A stretch of 39,412 nt of DNA from the NCBI GenBank assembly GCA_017427165.1, contig JAFRTK010000112.1, positions 1-39,412 of the forward strand, written 5' to 3'. Position 1 is the first letter of the stretch; each line of letters opens with the position of its first letter. Below are positions 32,345 to 39,412 of the stretch, in pieces. This stretch comes from Clostridia bacterium. GTDB lineage: Bacteria; Bacillota; Clostridia; Christensenellales; Aristaeellaceae. The position numbers and the translations under genes were made by a program. The notes below the pieces were generated by a model that was given only the letters and a program-made list of their open reading frames with translations, was not told the DNA's origin and searched no databases.

Positions 32345-33667
32345 TTACATCCCGGGGAAACGCATCCGCATGCGGTTTTTGCCTTTACCGCCCATCATCT
32401 GCTTCATCATCTGCTGGGCCTGCTCAAACTGGCGGATCAGGGCGTTGACATCCTGGACGGTGGTGCCGGAGCCGGCGGCAATGCGCTTGCGGCGGGACGC
32501 ATTCAGGATGGAAGGATCGCGGCGCTCCTTCGGCGTCATGGACCGGATGATGGCTTCGGGCTTCTTCATGGCGTCATCGTCCACGTCGAGGTCCTGGCTG
32601 CCCATACCCGGCAGCATTTTCAGCATGCTCTTGAGGCCGCCCATTTTCTTCATGCTCTGCATCTGGTCGAGGAAGTCCTCCAGGGTCAGCTTGTTGCTGA
32701 GGCCCTTGCGGGCGAACTTCTCGGCGTCCTTCTCGTCGAAGGCTTCCGCCGCCTTGTCGATCAGGGTCAGCACGTCGCCCATTCCCAGGATGCGGGAAGC
32801 CATCCGGTCCGGATGGAAGGGCTCGATGTCAGTGAGCTTTTCGCCGATACCACTGAACTTGATGGGTTTTCCGGTGACCGCCTTGATGGACAGCGCCGCG
32901 CCGCCGCGGGTATCGCCGTCGAGCTTGGTCAGGATGACGCCGGTGACATCCAGCTTCTCATCGAAGGCCTTGGCCACGGTTACCGCGTCCTGACCGGTCA
33001 TGGAGTCGACGGTCAGCAGGATTTCAGAGGGGTGAACGGTGTCCCGGATCCGGAGCAGTTCGTCCATCAGTTCCTCATCGATGTGCAGGCGGCCGGCGGT
33101 GTCGATGATCAGCACATCCCGCTGATAATACCGGGCGTACTCAATCGCTTCCTTCGCGGTTTTCACCGGATCCTGCGTTCCCTTCTCAAAGACGGGGACA
33201 TTGACCTGCTGGCCGACTACCTGCAGCTGTTTGATGGCAGCCGGGCGGTAGATATCGCACGCGGCGAGCATCGGCCGCTTGCCCTGCTTGACCAGGTATC
33301 CGGCCAGCTTGGCGCACATGGTGGTTTTACCGGCACCCTGCAGGCCGCAGAGCATAAAGATGGTTGGCACGGAGGAGGACCAGTTGAGCCGGGCGTTGGT
33401 GCTGCCCATCAGCTCGGTCATTTCCTCGTTGACGATCTTGATTACCTGCTGTCCCGGCGTGAGGGAGGAAAGGACATCGGACCCGACACAGCGGTCGGTC
33501 ACCTTGCGGATGAAATCCTTGGCGACCGCGTAGTTGACGTCCGCCTCCAGCAGTGCCATGCGCACCTCGCGCATGCCCGCCTTCACGTCCTGCTCGCTCA
33601 GCCGGCCACGCCCGGTCATTTTCCGCAGCGCGCCCTGCAGTTTTTCGCTTAAGCCCTCAAAGGCCAT
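32345..33667 (-). CDS. ffh: signal recognition particle protein Ffh
   Basis: This 440-residue GTPase binds signal peptides on the ribosome and delivers them to FtsY at the membrane. The N domain is at 1-90. The G domain has Gly-Leu-Gln-Gly-Ala-Gly-Lys-Thr-Thr at 108-116, then Asp-Thr-Ala-Gly-Arg near 190 and Thr-Lys-Leu-Asp-Gly-Asp near 247. The C-terminal M domain ends in a Met-rich tail (Met-Met-Lys-Gln-Met-Met-Gly-Gly). Complete and of standard length. Its start overlaps the end of ylxM by 11 bases. Confidence 0.98.
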   Translation of the reverse strand: MAFEGLSEKLQGALRKMTGRGRLSEQDVKAGMREVRMALLEADVNYAVAKDFIRKVTDRCVGSDVLSSLTPGQQVIKIVNEEMTELMGSTNARLNWSSSVPTIFMLCGLQGAGKTTMCAKLAGYLVKQGKRPMLAACDIYRPAAIKQLQVVGQQVNVPVFEKGTQDPVKTAKEAIEYARYYQRDVLIIDTAGRLHIDEELMDELLRIRDTVHPSEILLTVDSMTGQDAVTVAKAFDEKLDVTGVILTKLDGDTRGGAALSIKAVTGKPIKFSGIGEKLTDIEPFHPDRMASRILGMGDVLTLIDKAAEAFDEKDAEKFARKGLSNKLTLEDFLDQMQSMKKMGGLKSMLKMLPGMGSQDLDVDDDAMKKPEAIIRSMTPKERRDPSILNASRRKRIAAGSGTTVQDVNALIRQFEQAQQMMKQMMGGKGKNRMRMRFPGM

Positions 33668-34016
33668 CGGTTTCCTCCTGATCCAGAGCCAGAAGACCGG
33701 TCAACAGGTCTTCCGCCCGGTGATAGTCCTGCTGTTTCAGGGCGGAGAGCGCTTCCTCCAGGCCGGATTCCATCCGGCGGAAGCGGGCGGCCATTCCCAG
33801 CGAAGATTCCATCTCATTGAGCCGCGAGGCTGCGCGGGTAATCGTCTCGTGCACGGCCTGGCGGGAAATGCCGACCTCCTCGGCAATTTCACCGAGGGAA
33901 AGATCCTCCTCGCAATGGAGGGAGAGAACCTGCCGCTGCTTATCCGTCAACAGGCCGCCGTAGAATGCGGAGAGAAAGGCAAGATCCACCTTTTTCTGAA
34001 GCTCTTCCTTCGCCAT
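33657..34016 (-). CDS. ylxM: YlxM-type helix-turn-helix protein
   Basis: This 119-residue protein of the YlxM/p13 family is encoded before ffh in most Firmicutes and thought to modulate the SRP pathway. A sigma-70 region 4-like helix-turn-helix is clear at about 20-70 (Leu-Ser-Leu-Gly-Glu-Ile-Ala-Glu-Glu-Val-Gly-Ile-Ser-Arg-Gln-Ala-Val). The tail of about 40 residues is acidic. Its ribosome binding site GGAGG is part of the long hairpin at 34021-34060. It overlaps ffh by 11 bases, so the two are coupled. Confidence 0.93.
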   Translation of the reverse strand: MAKEELQKKVDLAFLSAFYGGLLTDKQRQVLSLHCEEDLSLGEIAEEVGISRQAVHETITRAASRLNEMESSLGMAARFRRMESGLEEALSALKQQDYHRAEDLLTGLLALDQEETDGL

Positions 34017-34020
34017 TGAG

Positions 34021-34060
34021 AATGCCTCCTGTCAAGGGACAATCCCTGACAGGAGGCATT
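34021..34060 (-). promoter_or_regulatory. long hairpin holding the ylxM ribosome binding site
   Basis: A 40-base inverted repeat has a perfect 14-bp outer stem (34021-34034 with 34047-34060). A one-base bulge and a 4-bp inner stem follow. It reaches from the -10 box to four bases before the ylxM start codon and includes its GGAGG. It may be an operator, an SD-sequestering leader or a terminator for the gene upstream. Confidence 0.65.
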
Positions 34061-34085
34061 ATACAGCAAATTATTCGATTGTCAA
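34058..34085 (-). promoter_or_regulatory. promoter of ylxM-ffh
   Basis: On the minus strand, perfect TTGACA (34080-34085) and TATAAT (34058-34063) boxes are 16 bases apart. This is the strongest promoter in the window, and its transcript would start inside the 34021-34060 hairpin. Confidence 0.8.
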
Positions 34086-34103
34086 GGGTTTTTGATTGAC
34101 AGG

Positions 34104-35330
34104 TCAGTAATTTATTTCCTGGCCGGAAATTCGTTTCCAGAGCTCACGGATCGTTTTTTGGTTGGAGACGCCGTAGTTCGGGTCGTTGGTCTCGGCTTCC
34201 TCCATGTTCCGCAGGAAGTGGACGCACAGGTGGCCGTCAAAACCGTTGTCCTTGATACTGCCGGACAGGTGAGGCATATCATGCGTGGATCCGATCGTCC
34301 ATGTACCATTCGGCAGTTTGACGTAAACGCCGTGTTGGCTCCAGGTATTCTTGCCGCCGAAGGACTGCACCATGGTGTCTGTATCTGCCCTGGTGAGCGG
34401 TTCACTGTCGCAGTGGCGGCCGCGGGACAGGACACTGAGGGTCCAGCTCAGCCCGGTGGCCGGGTCATAGATCAGCAGATGGTCCCCGTTCTTCAGGGAA
34501 GGCTTGACATCATTGAACCAGTGCAGCAGTCTGATGCTGCTGACTCCCGGAGCGGAAACGGACGCGGTTGTGACCGCGGAAGAAGCATCCGGCTTTGAAG
34601 CGGATGAAGAAGAGGACGCCTGGGCAGTCTGCGCGGAAGCAGATGCCTGGGTGGATGATGCGGATGCCTGGGAAGCGGAACTGCCGCTGATGACGGCGGA
34701 TTCCAGGGCGGTCAGGGTTTTCTTCCCGGCCAGCCCGTCCTGCTTGAGGCCGCTCCGGCTCTGGAATTTATACACGGCGTTGAGCGTCTGCTGTCCGAAA
34801 ATGCCGTCCGCTTTGCCGGAAAGGTATTTCAGGGTAACCAGTGCCTGCTGCATGGTTTTGACCCGGGAACCGCGGTCGCCGATACTGATGGTGGAGTAAT
34901 CCCCGCCGAACAACCCGCCGGAAGAGGAAGATGACACAGCTGGCGCAGGGACCTGGGAAGATTCGGAAGACGCAGGCACCTGAACCGGAGCGGATACCTG
35001 CGCAGCAGGAGCCGTAACAGCAGGCTGGACAACCTGCGTGGATTGTCCGCCTAAAAGGAGGGAAAGGGTTTTGGTTCCGGCCAGGCCGTCCGCCGTGAGG
35101 CTGTTGGCCTTCTGGAATCTGATCACTGCCTCTTCGGTCATCGGCCCGAATTTCCCATCGGCCTTTCCGGACAGATAGCCGAGATTGATCAGCGCCTGCT
35201 GGAGCAGGCGGACGTTATCACCTTTTGATCCCCGGCACAGCGTGGAGGCCTTCAGGGCGTACGCCGGGCCACAGGCCAGGACAGCCATTACAATCACGAT
35301 CAGCAGGCACAGGATCCGGTTACGACGCAC
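34104..35330 (-). CDS. secreted peptidoglycan-binding protein with uncharacterised C-terminal domain
   Basis: This 408-residue protein starts with GTG behind GGGGG and has a signal peptide at 1-25. Two PG_binding_1 domains follow (about 32-93 and 145-213), each with Leu-Gln-Gln-Ala-Leu or Met-Gln-Gln-Ala-Leu, Tyr-Leu-Ser-Gly-Lys-Ala-Asp-Gly and Phe-Gly. They should bind the cell wall. A long Ser/Ala/Gln linker (about 215-262) is typical of wall-spanning spacers. The last 145 residues form a domain seen in other clostridial wall proteins. It has Arg-His-Cys-Asp-Ser-Glu-Pro-Leu-Thr, Thr-His-Asp-Met-Pro-His and Gly-His-Leu-Cys-Val-His-Phe. The His, Asp and Cys residues could form a metal or catalytic site; no activity is established. 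A promoter lies at 35377-35405. Confidence 0.88.
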   Translation of the reverse strand: MRRNRILCLLIVIVMAVLACGPAYALKASTLCRGSKGDNVRLLQQALINLGYLSGKADGKFGPMTEEAVIRFQKANSLTADGLAGTKTLSLLLGGQSTQVVQPAVTAPAAQVSAPVQVPASSESSQVPAPAVSSSSSGGLFGGDYSTISIGDRGSRVKTMQQALVTLKYLSGKADGIFGQQTLNAVYKFQSRSGLKQDGLAGKKTLTALESAVISGSSASQASASSTQASASAQTAQASSSSSASKPDASSAVTTASVSAPGVSSIRLLHWFNDVKPSLKNGDHLLIYDPATGLSWTLSVLSRGRHCDSEPLTRADTDTMVQSFGGKNTWSQHGVYVKLPNGTWTIGSTHDMPHLSGSIKDNGFDGHLCVHFLRNMEEAETNDPNYGVSNQKTIRELWKRISGQEINY

Positions 35331-35354
35331 GGTGAATTCCCCCTTTCGGGACGT

Positions 35355-35377
35355 TCAGTTCATTTCTGATGAACTGA
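35355..35377. repeat. inverted repeat at the transcript start of the wall-protein gene
   Basis: A perfect 9-bp inverted repeat (35355-35363 with 35369-35377) has a five-base centre. It starts directly after the -10 box of the gene at 35330, where a repressor would block initiation. Confidence 0.55.
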
Positions 35378-35405
35378 GTATAGCATATTGATGCAAAATT
35401 GTAAA
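35377..35405 (-). promoter_or_regulatory. promoter of the peptidoglycan-binding protein gene
   Basis: On the minus strand a TTTACA -35 box (35400-35405), a 17-base spacer and a TATACT -10 box (35377-35382) are present; each differs from consensus by one base. Confidence 0.7.
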
Positions 35406-35471
35406 GAAAATGTTACAAAGATGTTAACAATCAAGGATCCGGCCGTGGAGAACCGAAAAGGCAGAAAAATA

Positions 35472-35480
35472 TGATATAAT
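35472..35480 (+). promoter_or_regulatory. extended -10 promoter of topB
   Basis: TGA-TATAAT is a perfect extended -10 element 28 bases before the topB start. The -35 region is poor, as is common for extended -10 promoters. Confidence 0.55.
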
Positions 35481-35507
35481 AGAAAACCAGAACGGAGGAA
35501 GCAGAGC

Positions 35508-37679
35508 GTGGGAAAGATCGTCGTGGTTGCAGAAAAGCCAAGCGTCGGCCGGGATATTGCCCGGGTGATCGGCTGCCGGACATCCGGGGACGGATGCCTG
35601 ATCGGCGACCAGTATATTGTAACCTGGGCAGTCGGCCACCTGGTGACCCTGATGGAACCGGACGAGATGGACGAGCACCTGAAGAAATGGACATTTGATA
35701 CGCTGCCGATCCTGCCGGAGGAAATCCCGCTGAAGGTGATCAGCGCCACAAAGAGCCAGTACAGCAAGGTAAAGAAGCTGATCTGCGACAAGGAGACGGA
35801 CTCCCTGATCTGCGCGACGGATGCCGGGCGGGAGGGAGAACTGATCTTCCGCTATATATATGAAAAATCCGGATGCAAAAAGCCGTTCGACCGCCTGTGG
35901 ATTTCCTCCATGACGGATGAGGCGATCCGCGAGGGATTCCGGCAGATCCGCCCGGGAAGCGACTATGACGGCCTGTACGAGAGCGCCCGCTGCCGGAGCA
36001 AAGCGGACTGGCTGGTCGGTATGAACGCCAGCCGGGCGTTTACGCTGAGATACAACGCACTGCTGAGCGTGGGGCGGGTCCAGACGCCGACGCTGGCGAT
36101 CCTGGTAAAGCGGCGGAAGGAAATTGAGAACTTCAAACCGGAAGGATTCTGCACGGTAACCGCCGATTTCGGCGATTACAGGGGGACATGGTTCTCCGAA
36201 CAGCTGGATCCGGACACCCACCTGAAAACAAAGGCGGAGGCGGACGCGATTGCCGGCGCGGTGAAGGGGAAGGAAGGCCGGGTTGTCCAGGCGGAAACGG
36301 TCCGGAAGCATGAACTGCCGCCCCAGCTGTACGACCTGACCAGCCTGCAGCGGGACGCCAACCGCATGCTGGGATTTACCGCGGACAAGACGCTGAAGAC
36401 TGCCCAGAGCCTGTATGAAACCCATAAGGCGCTGACCTATCCCCGGACGGACAGCCGGTATCTGCCGCCCGATATGATTCCCCGGGTGGTGCAGACCATG
36501 AAGATCCTGCCGGAGAACTACCAGAAGTTTGTACCGGGCGCCCTGCGCGACGGAAAGCTGCCGGTATCCAAAAGAACCATTGACGCCTCCAAAGTGACGG
36601 ATCACCATGCCATTATCCCGACGGCGAAAAAGCCGGACATGTCAAAGTTCAGCGAGGATGAGCGGAAACTGTATGACATGGTGGCCAGGCGCCTGCTGGC
36701 GGCATTTTACCCGGCCTGCGACTATGATGCCACGAAGATTATTACGGAGGTGGGAGAACACCGCTTCCGCACCAACGGCAAGGTGATCGTCGTGAACGGA
36801 TGGCACGATATCCCGCCGCTGGAAAACCCGCCGAAGGCCCGCAAAAAGGCAAAGGGTGAAGAGGAAGAGGAAGGACCGCTTCCGCCCCTGAACGAGGGGG
36901 ATACCCGCATTGTCCGGGACGCGGCGGTCAAAGAAGATAAAACCAAGCCGCCGGCCCCGCATACGGACGCGAGCCTGCTGGCCGCAATGGAAACGGCCGG
37001 CAAAGAGCTGGACGATGAAGAGCTGGCAAAGCAGATGAAGGGAAGCGGTATCGGCACCCCGGCTACCCGGGCGGCAATTATCGAACGCCTGCTGAAGGTC
37101 GGCTACGCGGCCCGGAAAGGCAAAACGCTGCAGGCGACCGACAAGGGCGTCCTGCTGATCGATATCATGCCGGCGGAGATTGCCAGCCCGGAGATGACCG
37201 GACGGTGGGAACTGGCCCTGCACGAGATCACCGACGGGAAACAGGATGCCGGCCGGTTCATGGACGGCATCCGGAGGATGAGCAGCTTCCTGGTGGATTA
37301 TGCCCGGAATGCCTCATCCGCAGTGGTATTCCCGGAAGACGAAAGGCGGAAGCGGACCGGCGGAAAAGGACGGCAGGGCGGGTTTGCTGCTGCGGTCCTG
37401 GAAGGAACCACCTGTCCCATATGCGGGAAAGGAAAGCTGCAGGAAACACCGCGGGCATTCAGCTGCACGGAACCATCCTGCCGCTGCACCCTGTGGAAGG
37501 ACTGCCTCACCCGGGGCGGGGGACCGGTGCTGACGGAGAAACTGATCCGGCTGCTGCTGGAGAAAAAACAGCTGGCGGGATCCACCGGAACCGTGATGAT
37601 CCGGGAGGGAAACATCCTGTTTTACCCGAAAGGAAATGAAGCCCCCAGCGTCAACCGCAGCATGATTTATCAGAAATAG
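35508..37679 (+). CDS. topB: DNA topoisomerase III
   Basis: This 723-residue type IA topoisomerase decatenates and relaxes DNA. The Toprim domain is at about 1-140, with Ala-Glu-Lys-Pro-Ser-Val-Gly near 7 and Thr-Asp-Ala-Gly-Arg-Glu-Gly-Glu near 104. The active-site Tyr311 lies in Leu-Thr-Tyr-Pro-Arg-Thr-Asp-Ser. An acidic and basic low-complexity insert lies near 445-490. The C-terminal zinc ribbon (Cys-Pro-Ile-Cys-Gly-Lys-Gly-Lys and a later Cys pair near 650-670) is present. The start is GTG after a GGAGGAAG site. TopB of this length is usual in Firmicutes; it is sometimes found on mobile elements, but nothing mobile is nearby. The gene is followed after 13 bases by the epimerase gene. Confidence 0.94.
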   Translation: MGKIVVVAEKPSVGRDIARVIGCRTSGDGCLIGDQYIVTWAVGHLVTLMEPDEMDEHLKKWTFDTLPILPEEIPLKVISATKSQYSKVKKLICDKETDSLICATDAGREGELIFRYIYEKSGCKKPFDRLWISSMTDEAIREGFRQIRPGSDYDGLYESARCRSKADWLVGMNASRAFTLRYNALLSVGRVQTPTLAILVKRRKEIENFKPEGFCTVTADFGDYRGTWFSEQLDPDTHLKTKAEADAIAGAVKGKEGRVVQAETVRKHELPPQLYDLTSLQRDANRMLGFTADKTLKTAQSLYETHKALTYPRTDSRYLPPDMIPRVVQTMKILPENYQKFVPGALRDGKLPVSKRTIDASKVTDHHAIIPTAKKPDMSKFSEDERKLYDMVARRLLAAFYPACDYDATKIITEVGEHRFRTNGKVIVVNGWHDIPPLENPPKARKKAKGEEEEEGPLPPLNEGDTRIVRDAAVKEDKTKPPAPHTDASLLAAMETAGKELDDEELAKQMKGSGIGTPATRAAIIERLLKVGYAARKGKTLQATDKGVLLIDIMPAEIASPEMTGRWELALHEITDGKQDAGRFMDGIRRMSSFLVDYARNASSAVVFPEDERRKRTGGKGRQGGFAAAVLEGTTCPICGKGKLQETPRAFSCTEPSCRCTLWKDCLTRGGGPVLTEKLIRLLLEKKQLAGSTGTVMIREGNILFYPKGNEAPSVNRSMIYQK

Positions 37680-37692
37680 CGGAGGAAGCAGT

Positions 37693-38817
37693 ATGGCAAA
37701 CGAAGGGAATGGCACCCGGAACAAAAAGATAATGCTGGTATTCGGAACCCGGCCGGAAGCGATTAAAATGTGCCCGCTGGTGAAGGAACTCCGGAAACGG
37801 GACGGAATCCAGACGGTCGTCTGCGTGACCGGACAGCACCGGAGCATGCTGCAGCAGGTGCTGGACGCGTTCCAGGTGGTGCCGGAGTATGACCTGGCCA
37901 TCATGAAGGACCGGCAGACGCTGTTTGACATTACCATCAATGTGATGAACGGCATGCGGGAAATCCTGGAGAAGGAAAAACCCGACGTGGTGCTGGTGCA
38001 CGGGGATACGAGCACGACGTTTGCCACTGCACTGACCTGTTATTATATGCAGATTCCTGTCGGCCATGTGGAGGCGGGGCTCCGCACTTACGACGCGTTC
38101 TCCCCGTACCCGGAGGAATTCAACCGGCAGGCGACGGGGATTGTGACCCGCTATCATTTTTCGCCGACACCCCTGAGCCGGGAGAACCTGATCCGGGAAG
38201 GGAAAAAGCCGGAAACCGTGTATGTCACCGGCAACACGGTCATTGATGCGCTGCAGACAACCGTCCGCAGGGATTATACGCATCCCGAACTGGAGTGGGC
38301 CTCCGGCAGCCGCCTGATCCTGCTGACCGCACACCGGCGGGAAAACCTTGGCGAGCCGATGCACAACATGTTCCGCGCCATCCGCCGGGTGGTGGAGGAA
38401 CATCCGGACGTCAAAGCCCTGTACCCGATCCATATGAATCCCGTGGTCCGGGAAGCCGCCGCGGCAGAACTGGCGGGCTGCGACCGGATCCGGCTGATTG
38501 AGCCGCTGGAAGTGATTGACTGCCATAACCTGATGGCCCGCAGCTACCTGATCCTGACGGACAGCGGCGGCATCCAGGAGGAAGCGCCCAGCCTCGGCAA
38601 GCCGGTGCTGGTGATGCGCGACGTGACGGAGCGGCCGGAAGGTATCGCTGCCGGCACACTGAAGCTGGTGGGAACCTCCGAAGAGAAAATCTACCGTGAG
38701 TTCACCCGGCTGCTGGATGACAGGAGTGCATACGAAGCCATGGCGCATGCGGAGAATCCCTACGGGGACGGCCACGCGTGCGAACGGATCGCAGATATCC
38801 TGACCCGGGAAGGCTGA
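37693..38817 (+). CDS. wecB: UDP-N-acetylglucosamine 2-epimerase, non-hydrolysing
   Basis: This 374-residue enzyme converts UDP-GlcNAc to UDP-ManNAc, a precursor of wall teichoic acid linkage units and capsules. Markers are Phe-Gly-Thr-Arg-Pro-Glu-Ala-Ile-Lys at 17-25 and Val-Thr-Gly-Gln-His-Arg near 49. Val-His-Gly-Asp-Thr-Ser-Thr-Thr is near 101, and Thr-Asp-Ser-Gly-Gly-Ile-Gln-Glu-Glu-Ala-Pro near 287-297. Complete and of standard length. A GGAGG site precedes the ATG. It lies between topB and a polysaccharide pyruvyl transferase, so it likely marks the beginning of a surface polysaccharide locus that continues to the right of the window. Confidence 0.94.
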   Translation: MANEGNGTRNKKIMLVFGTRPEAIKMCPLVKELRKRDGIQTVVCVTGQHRSMLQQVLDAFQVVPEYDLAIMKDRQTLFDITINVMNGMREILEKEKPDVVLVHGDTSTTFATALTCYYMQIPVGHVEAGLRTYDAFSPYPEEFNRQATGIVTRYHFSPTPLSRENLIREGKKPETVYVTGNTVIDALQTTVRRDYTHPELEWASGSRLILLTAHRRENLGEPMHNMFRAIRRVVEEHPDVKALYPIHMNPVVREAAAAELAGCDRIRLIEPLEVIDCHNLMARSYLILTDSGGIQEEAPSLGKPVLVMRDVTERPEGIAAGTLKLVGTSEEKIYREFTRLLDDRSAYEAMAHAENPYGDGHACERIADILTREG

Positions 38818-38834
38818 CAGACGGAGGAACGGTG

Positions 38835-39412
38835 ATGGCACGCATCGGGATCATGACATTCCTTCATAACGACAACTACGGTTCATCCCTGCAGGCATAC
38901 GCGCTGCAGCGGGTGCTCCGTGCCCTGGGATACGAATGCGAGCATATCGACTACCTTCCGGACCGGGCAGAGAAGATCCGGAACCTGATCGGAAGCGGGA
39001 ACCATCCGAAACTGATTATCGATGGCCTGCGGAAACGTTCTGTCAAAGCCGGGCAGGAAGGCGCCCGGAAAAAGAGCGGCGCGATTCCGGCCTTTTACCG
39101 GGAGTGCATGCAGATGAGCCCGGTTTGCAGGAACCGGCGGGAGCTGGCGGAACAGGCCGGAAAGTACGACATTCTGCTGTGCGGGAGCGACCAGATCTGG
39201 AATCCGGTGTGGCTGAATCCCGCTTATTTCCTGACGTTCGCCCCGGAAGGGATGCCGAAGATCGCGTATGCCGCAAGCCTGGGCATCCGGACCATGCCTG
39301 CCGCAGGGAAGGTGCGGAAGATAAGGAAATGGACAAGGGGCTTCCGGGCGGTATCGGTGCGTGAGGAAGAAGGCGCAGAGCTGCTGGAGCAGATGACGGG
39401 AATCCGGGCGGA
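38835..39412 (+). CDS. polysaccharide pyruvyl transferase family protein, N-terminal part
   Basis: This frame is open to the right edge, so 192 residues are seen and the rest is outside. The N-terminus (Ile-Gly-Ile-Met-Thr-Phe, then Asn-Tyr-Gly-Ser-Ser-Leu-Gln-Ala-Tyr-Ala-Leu-Gln) and Leu-Cys-Gly-Ser-Asp-Gln-Ile-Trp-Asn-Pro near 115-124 are the signature of the PS_pyruv_trans family, which adds ketal pyruvate to sugars of capsules and wall polymers. The ATG follows a GGAGGAACGG site, 17 bases after the epimerase stop. The donor is phosphoenolpyruvate in known members. Confidence 0.88.
   Translation, partial: MARIGIMTFLHNDNYGSSLQAYALQRVLRALGYECEHIDYLPDRAEKIRNLIGSGNHPKLIIDGLRKRSVKAGQEGARKKSGAIPAFYRECMQMSPVCRNRRELAEQAGKYDILLCGSDQIWNPVWLNPAYFLTFAPEGMPKIAYAASLGIRTMPAAGKVRKIRKWTRGFRAVSVREEEGAELLEQMTGIRA

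Noticed and set aside
34615-34690. A possible tandem repeat in the wall protein linker
   Set aside because: It is a Ser/Ala/Gln low-complexity spacer, typical of wall-spanning proteins, not an ordered repeat.
23362-35417. TGTTACA heptamers near four promoters (17486, 23362, 25637, 35411) as a shared operator
   Set aside because: About three copies are expected by chance in a window of this size and composition, and AT-rich promoters would gather them; positions relative to the -10 box differ.

Overview
The window is chromosomal DNA from a fairly GC-rich Gram-positive anaerobe, most likely a member of the Clostridia (Bacillota). The evidence is the ylxM-ffh-rpsP-khpA-rimM-trmD order, the Firmicute-type thymidine kinase, strong GGAGG ribosome binding sites, and sigma-A type promoters. 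I cannot assign a genus. I see no phage, IS element, CRISPR array or rRNA.

Layout. (1) 1-5867, plus strand: a six-gene run with the tail of a CotH kinase-like protein, a DUF4956 membrane protein, a VTC-type polyphosphate polymerase, a CapA-type protein, a ClpB-like AAA+ ATPase and an unknown partner. It ends in a hairpin shared with a convergent Gfo/Idh/MocA oxidoreductase. (2) 7074-10038: acylphosphatase, tRNA-Thr(GGT) on the minus strand, and a P-type cation ATPase. (3) 10113-15366: a secreted protein made of about eleven 32-residue repeats, a branching enzyme of the eukaryote-like GH13 type and a GH31 alpha-glycosidase. (4) 15444-17201: tdk, apt and a small secreted protein. (5) 17519-23291: a three-gene sensory module. 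A family 3 solute-binding protein comes first, then a 1208-residue receptor (ECF S-like membrane domain, extracellular beta-propeller, Y_Y_Y domain, cytoplasmic HD-GYP), then a BMP-type nucleoside-binding-like protein. No ABC permease or ATPase is present. (6) 23447-25573: a LexA/CI-type self-cleaving repressor with a small ORF behind it, and a secreted Ig-like protein. (7) 34016-25676, minus strand: a long housekeeping run (ylxM, ffh, rpsP, khpA, rimM, trmD, a membrane protein, a barstar-like protein, an MBL hydrolase, comEC, holA). (8) 34104-39412: a secreted peptidoglycan-binding protein, topB, a UDP-GlcNAc 2-epimerase, and the start of a polysaccharide pyruvyl transferase.

The strongest candidate for an undescribed system is the module at 17519-23291. 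Two orphan binding proteins flank one receptor whose only recognisable output is cyclic-di-GMP hydrolysis. Its promoter carries a perfect 15-bp palindrome over the -35 box. The CotH/VTC/DUF4956/CapA/AAA+ cluster is second. trmD carries a one-base deletion that splits the reading frame and should be checked against reads.
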